A stretch of DNA of 10,086 nucleotides from Rickettsiales bacterium UBA1997. Its GTDB lineage: Bacteria > Pseudomonadota > Alphaproteobacteria > Rickettsiales > UBA1997. Location of the stretch: assembly GCA_002335845.1 (NCBI GenBank), contig DDCV01000169.1, positions 1 to 10,086 of the forward strand. The letters run 5' to 3'. Each line of letters starts with the position of its first letter. Position 1 is the first letter of the stretch. This document shows, in pieces, positions 7,677 to 10,086 of the stretch. Under the pieces are notes generated by a model that had not been told where the DNA came from, searched no databases, and saw only the letters and a list, made by a program, of their open reading frames with translations. Both the position numbers and the translations under genes were made by a program.

Positions 7677-9105
7677 GTTTATCAAAAATTTCACAAAAGT
7701 GATTTCCTCTTTGTTCAAAATTTTGCCATTGGTCGAATGAAGAGCAGGCTGGCGATAGTAAAATGGTTTTTTGTGATAAGCTATAATTTTTTGCGTCTAT
7801 AAATGCTTTTTTTACAGCTTTTTCAACTATTTGACATTTTTCATAGCTAATATTGTGCTTGTCTAGTATTTTGGCAAAATCATCGCTGGATTCTCCTACC
7901 AAATAGGCTTTTTTAATTTTATTAAAAAATGGCACTAAAGAATCAATTCCTCCTGATTTTGACCTTCCTCCCAATATCCAAAAAATATTATCGCAAGATT
8001 TAAGAGCAAAGCTTGTTGATTTAGCGTTGGTTGCTTTACTGTCATTATAAAAAGCAATATCATTTATTTTTCCCAAAAATTGCAGGCGATGTTTTAAACC
8101 TTTGAAATTTTCAATTATGGAGATGATTTTTGTTATAGATGACGAATTAAGTTTATCTGGGTAGTTTTTATGAATATTGCAAAATATTGAGGCAAAAGCT
8201 ATAGCGATATTTTCGGCATTATGTTTGCCAATTAGAAATTTTGGCTTGATCTTGAATTGTGATTTATTGTGCAAAATATTATTATAAATTACACCATCAA
8301 TAAATGACAATCCGTCAGCAATGATTTTATTAGTAGATATTGGTATTAAATGTGATTGAAAATTATTATCATCTTGTAGCTCGTTAAATATTTTTTGGGC
8401 TGGCTCATTATCGATATTAATTATAGCAAAATCTTCCTTATTTTGTCTTGCAAAAATTTGTTTTTTTGAGTGGCAATAATGTTCAAAGCTACCATAGCGC
8501 TCAATGTGATCGGGGGTTATGTTGGTGAGTGCAGCAATTTGAAATTTGGCAGTTTTTAATAGATCTATTTGATAGGATGATATTTCTAAAACATAATTTT
8601 TGCTTTCCTTAGATTGCGGTAAATCAAAGCAAGCAACTCCAATATTGCCGCCAAGCTCACTATTTAAACCTATATTTTGTAAAACATCATTAATTAAGGT
8701 GCTTATGGTGGATTTGCCATTGGTGCCAGTTATTGCAATAAAATTATGAGAATTATTGATATGATAAAAAAGCTCAATATCGCAAATTATCTTTGCGCCA
8801 TTATTAAGTGCCTTAGTTAAAATGGGGTGAGGTGGCCTTAAAACTGGTATACCGGGCGAATTAATGATTATTGTATTTTTATCAAAATCAATATCTTGGG
8901 GTTTTAAAAATCTAATTTTTGTTTTGCTGTTTGGTAGGTTTTTTAGCTGTGTTTCAACTTTTTTTATTACTGACTCATCATCATTAGTTGCTATTAGTTC
9001 ATTGCTAAAATTTTGAGCTAAAAACCTAATGCTAGACAATCCAGATATGCCAAGTCCGTAAACAACAAATTTATTTTGATGATTAAAATAATTTATTTTT
9101 GACAT
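7663..9105 (-). CDS. murD: UDP-N-acetylmuramoyl-L-alanine--D-glutamate ligase MurD
   Basis: MurD adds D-glutamate to UDP-MurNAc-L-alanine using ATP, the second amino-acid step of peptidoglycan precursor synthesis in the cytosol. The 480-residue chain is slightly longer than usual and appears intact. The N-terminal nucleotide-sugar domain begins VVYGLGISGLSS (14-25). The Mur ligase ATP loop is ITGTNGKST (125-133), followed by GGNIG (152-156), EISSYQ (174-179) and NITPDH (195-200). Lys214 aligns with the carbamylated lysine of E. coli MurD. GLKHR (336-340), NDSKATN (354-360), ILGG (377-380) and LLSPACSSFDQW (449-460) with FEQRGNHF complete the family set. The ATG at 9105 lies within the last 13 nt of rpe (ATGTCAAAAATAA), suggesting translational coupling. 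It stands next to rpe rather than between mraY and ftsW, the usual dcw-cluster position. Its 3' end probably overlaps the start of the giant gene. Confidence 0.97.
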   Translation of the reverse strand: MSKINYFNHQNKFVVYGLGISGLSSIRFLAQNFSNELIATNDDESVIKKVETQLKNLPNSKTKIRFLKPQDIDFDKNTIIINSPGIPVLRPPHPILTKALNNGAKIICDIELFYHINNSHNFIAITGTNGKSTISTLINDVLQNIGLNSELGGNIGVACFDLPQSKESKNYVLEISSYQIDLLKTAKFQIAALTNITPDHIERYGSFEHYCHSKKQIFARQNKEDFAIINIDNEPAQKIFNELQDDNNFQSHLIPISTNKIIADGLSFIDGVIYNNILHNKSQFKIKPKFLIGKHNAENIAIAFASIFCNIHKNYPDKLNSSSITKIISIIENFKGLKHRLQFLGKINDIAFYNDSKATNAKSTSFALKSCDNIFWILGGRSKSGGIDSLVPFFNKIKKAYLVGESSDDFAKILDKHNISYEKCQIVEKAVKKAFIDAKNYSLSQKTILLSPACSSFDQWQNFEQRGNHFCEIFDKLATK

Positions 9106-9743
9106 CTTAAGTTGTTAATTGCTGCTTTTTTATCCTTAGAGCCAAAAATATATGAGCCAGAAACCAAGACATCAGCGCCAGCATCAATAACAGATTTAGC
9201 CGTGATATCATTGATGCCACCATCAACTTCTAATTCTATTTTTTTACCTGATTTTTCAATTTTTTTTCTAATATTTTCAATTTTCCTTAGTTGGCTAGTT
9301 ATAAATTTTTGGCCACCAAATCCTGGATTAACCGTCATAACCAATATAAGATCGCATTTTTCAAAGATATAATCAAGTTGAGACTCATTGGTTGATGGAA
9401 TGATAGAGACTCCAGCTTTTTTATTGAATGATTTAATGAGATCCAGTGACCTATCAAGGTGAGTTGTGGCCTCAAGGTGAATAGTTATTATGTCAGCTCC
9501 AGCTTTAGCAAAATTTTCAATATGATGATCAGGATTATTTATCATTAAATGAGTGTCAAAAGGCAAGCTTGAGCATTTTCTGATATTTTTTATAATTTCA
9601 TTGCCAAAAGTTATATTGGGAACAAAGCTACCATCCATAACATCAAGATGAATATAGTCTGCCCCAGCATTCTCAAGTGATTTTATTTCTTGGTCAATAT
9701 TTGAAAAATCACAAGATAATAAAGAGGGTGAAATTTTTATCAT
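9093..9743 (-). CDS. rpe: Ribulose-phosphate 3-epimerase
   Basis: Rpe interconverts D-ribulose 5-phosphate and D-xylulose 5-phosphate in the cytosolic pentose phosphate pathway. The 216-residue (beta/alpha)8 barrel has the normal length. Signature 1 is HLDVMDGSFVPNITFG (32-47), signature 2 is VMTVNPGFGGQKF (135-147). The metal ligands His32, Asp34, His65 (DTHLMI) and Asp174 (EVDGGIN) are present, with Asp34 and Asp174 as the expected acid/base pair; the phosphate-binding end is SGSYIFG (195-201). I chose the ATG at 9743 because MIKISPSLLSCDF is the canonical family N-terminus. A TTG at 9767 would add eight residues that overlap the upstream gene. The start lies 4 nt after the stop of the DUF2155 gene, and the stop lies inside murD, so the three genes are probably co-translated from one message. 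No Shine-Dalgarno is obvious. Confidence 0.97.
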   Translation of the reverse strand: MIKISPSLLSCDFSNIDQEIKSLENAGADYIHLDVMDGSFVPNITFGNEIIKNIRKCSSLPFDTHLMINNPDHHIENFAKAGADIITIHLEATTHLDRSLDLIKSFNKKAGVSIIPSTNESQLDYIFEKCDLILVMTVNPGFGGQKFITSQLRKIENIRKKIEKSGKKIELEVDGGINDITAKSVIDAGADVLVSGSYIFGSKDKKAAINNLRCQK

Positions 9744-9747
9744 TAGG

Positions 9748-10086
9748 TTATTTGTTGCTGCACTCAAGCAATGTTAAGTCATAAATAGGATGCTCCAATC
9801 CTGATATTGAAGGAGCTGAAGCTAGCATCCAGCCAAAAAATAAATTACTTTTTTGCACCTCATAGGAGTATTTTATTTCTTCGATAACTTCAATCAAAGC
9901 TTTGCTTTCGGGAGTTTGTTGCAAGGGAGCTTGCCAGCATTTATGAATCTTAATTAAAATATTATCAAATTTTTTTTCACTACCAACATTTATTTTTATA
10001 ATTTTTTTTCTAGCGGTCGATTTGTCAAGCGCTTGTATTACTGCTGATTTATAGAAGTTTGATGGGTTAATTTTGCTACTATCTAA
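9748..10086 (-). CDS. DUF2155 domain protein, C-terminal part (5' end outside the window)
   Basis: An open frame enters from the right edge and ends at TAA 9750-9748, giving 112 visible residues without a start. It matches my knowledge of the DUF2155 family of alphaproteobacterial proteins: AVIQALDKSTAR near the beginning, an internal Cys in HKCWQAPLQQTPES, then LFFGWMLASAPSISGLEHP followed by IYDLTLLEC. The two cysteines (CWQ and the near-terminal LEC) are typically conserved and may form a disulfide. Family members usually carry an N-terminal signal sequence and are thought to be exported, but their function is unknown; the signal would lie beyond the window. Its stop is 4 nt before rpe, so it belongs to the same operon. 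The family call rests on recall of the motif pattern and is fairly secure; no role can be given. Confidence 0.88.
   Translation of the reverse strand, partial: LDSSKINPSNFYKSAVIQALDKSTARKKIIKINVGSEKKFDNILIKIHKCWQAPLQQTPESKALIEVIEEIKYSYEVQKSNLFFGWMLASAPSISGLEHPIYDLTLLECSNK

Noticed and set aside
9744..9767. Longer rpe reading from TTG 9767
   Set aside because: The extra eight residues overlap the end of the DUF2155 gene and are not part of the family N-terminus, which starts with MIKISPSLLS at 9743.

Overview
The window looks like a piece of an AT-rich alphaproteobacterial chromosome, most likely Rickettsiales-like or another host-associated lineage. The evidence is a DUF2155 protein (a family typical of Alphaproteobacteria) next to rpe and murD, an AT-biased base composition, almost no recognisable Shine-Dalgarno sequences, and a giant secreted cysteine-rich protein. 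A purE gene means at least one step of de novo purine synthesis is kept. That argues against the genus Rickettsia, which lacks the pathway, and fits other Rickettsiales or related alphaproteobacteria. The lineage call is an inference from gene content, not a database match.

Layout: five genes lie head to tail on the minus strand, in transcription order DUF2155 protein (3' part only, 10086-9748), rpe (9743-9093), murD (9105-7663), a giant secreted protein of about 2,100 residues (about 7676-1290) and purE (1236-766). The first four are packed tightly: a 4-nt gap, a 13-nt overlap, and probably a second overlap of about 14 nt. They are probably one transcription unit whose promoter lies beyond the right edge. 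purE follows after 53 nt and may be co-transcribed or have its own weak promoter. One gene on the plus strand (76-765) encodes a 229-residue protein of unknown function. It has a good sigma-70-type promoter, and its stop codon directly abuts the stop codon of purE.

Three minus-strand genes are housekeeping enzymes: pentose phosphate epimerase (Rpe), peptidoglycan precursor ligase (MurD) and a purine-pathway mutase (PurE). MurD shows that peptidoglycan precursors are probably made. The unusual part is the giant protein, which fills almost two thirds of the window. It has a signal peptide, about 98 cysteines in the mature chain, an N-terminal array of short cysteine repeats, an Asn/Asp run encoded by a trinucleotide microsatellite, a cysteine-free probable beta-rich middle segment, and a C-terminal series of diverged four-cysteine modules that resemble sushi/CCP domains. 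No known family was recognised over its full length. It is the best candidate for something undescribed.
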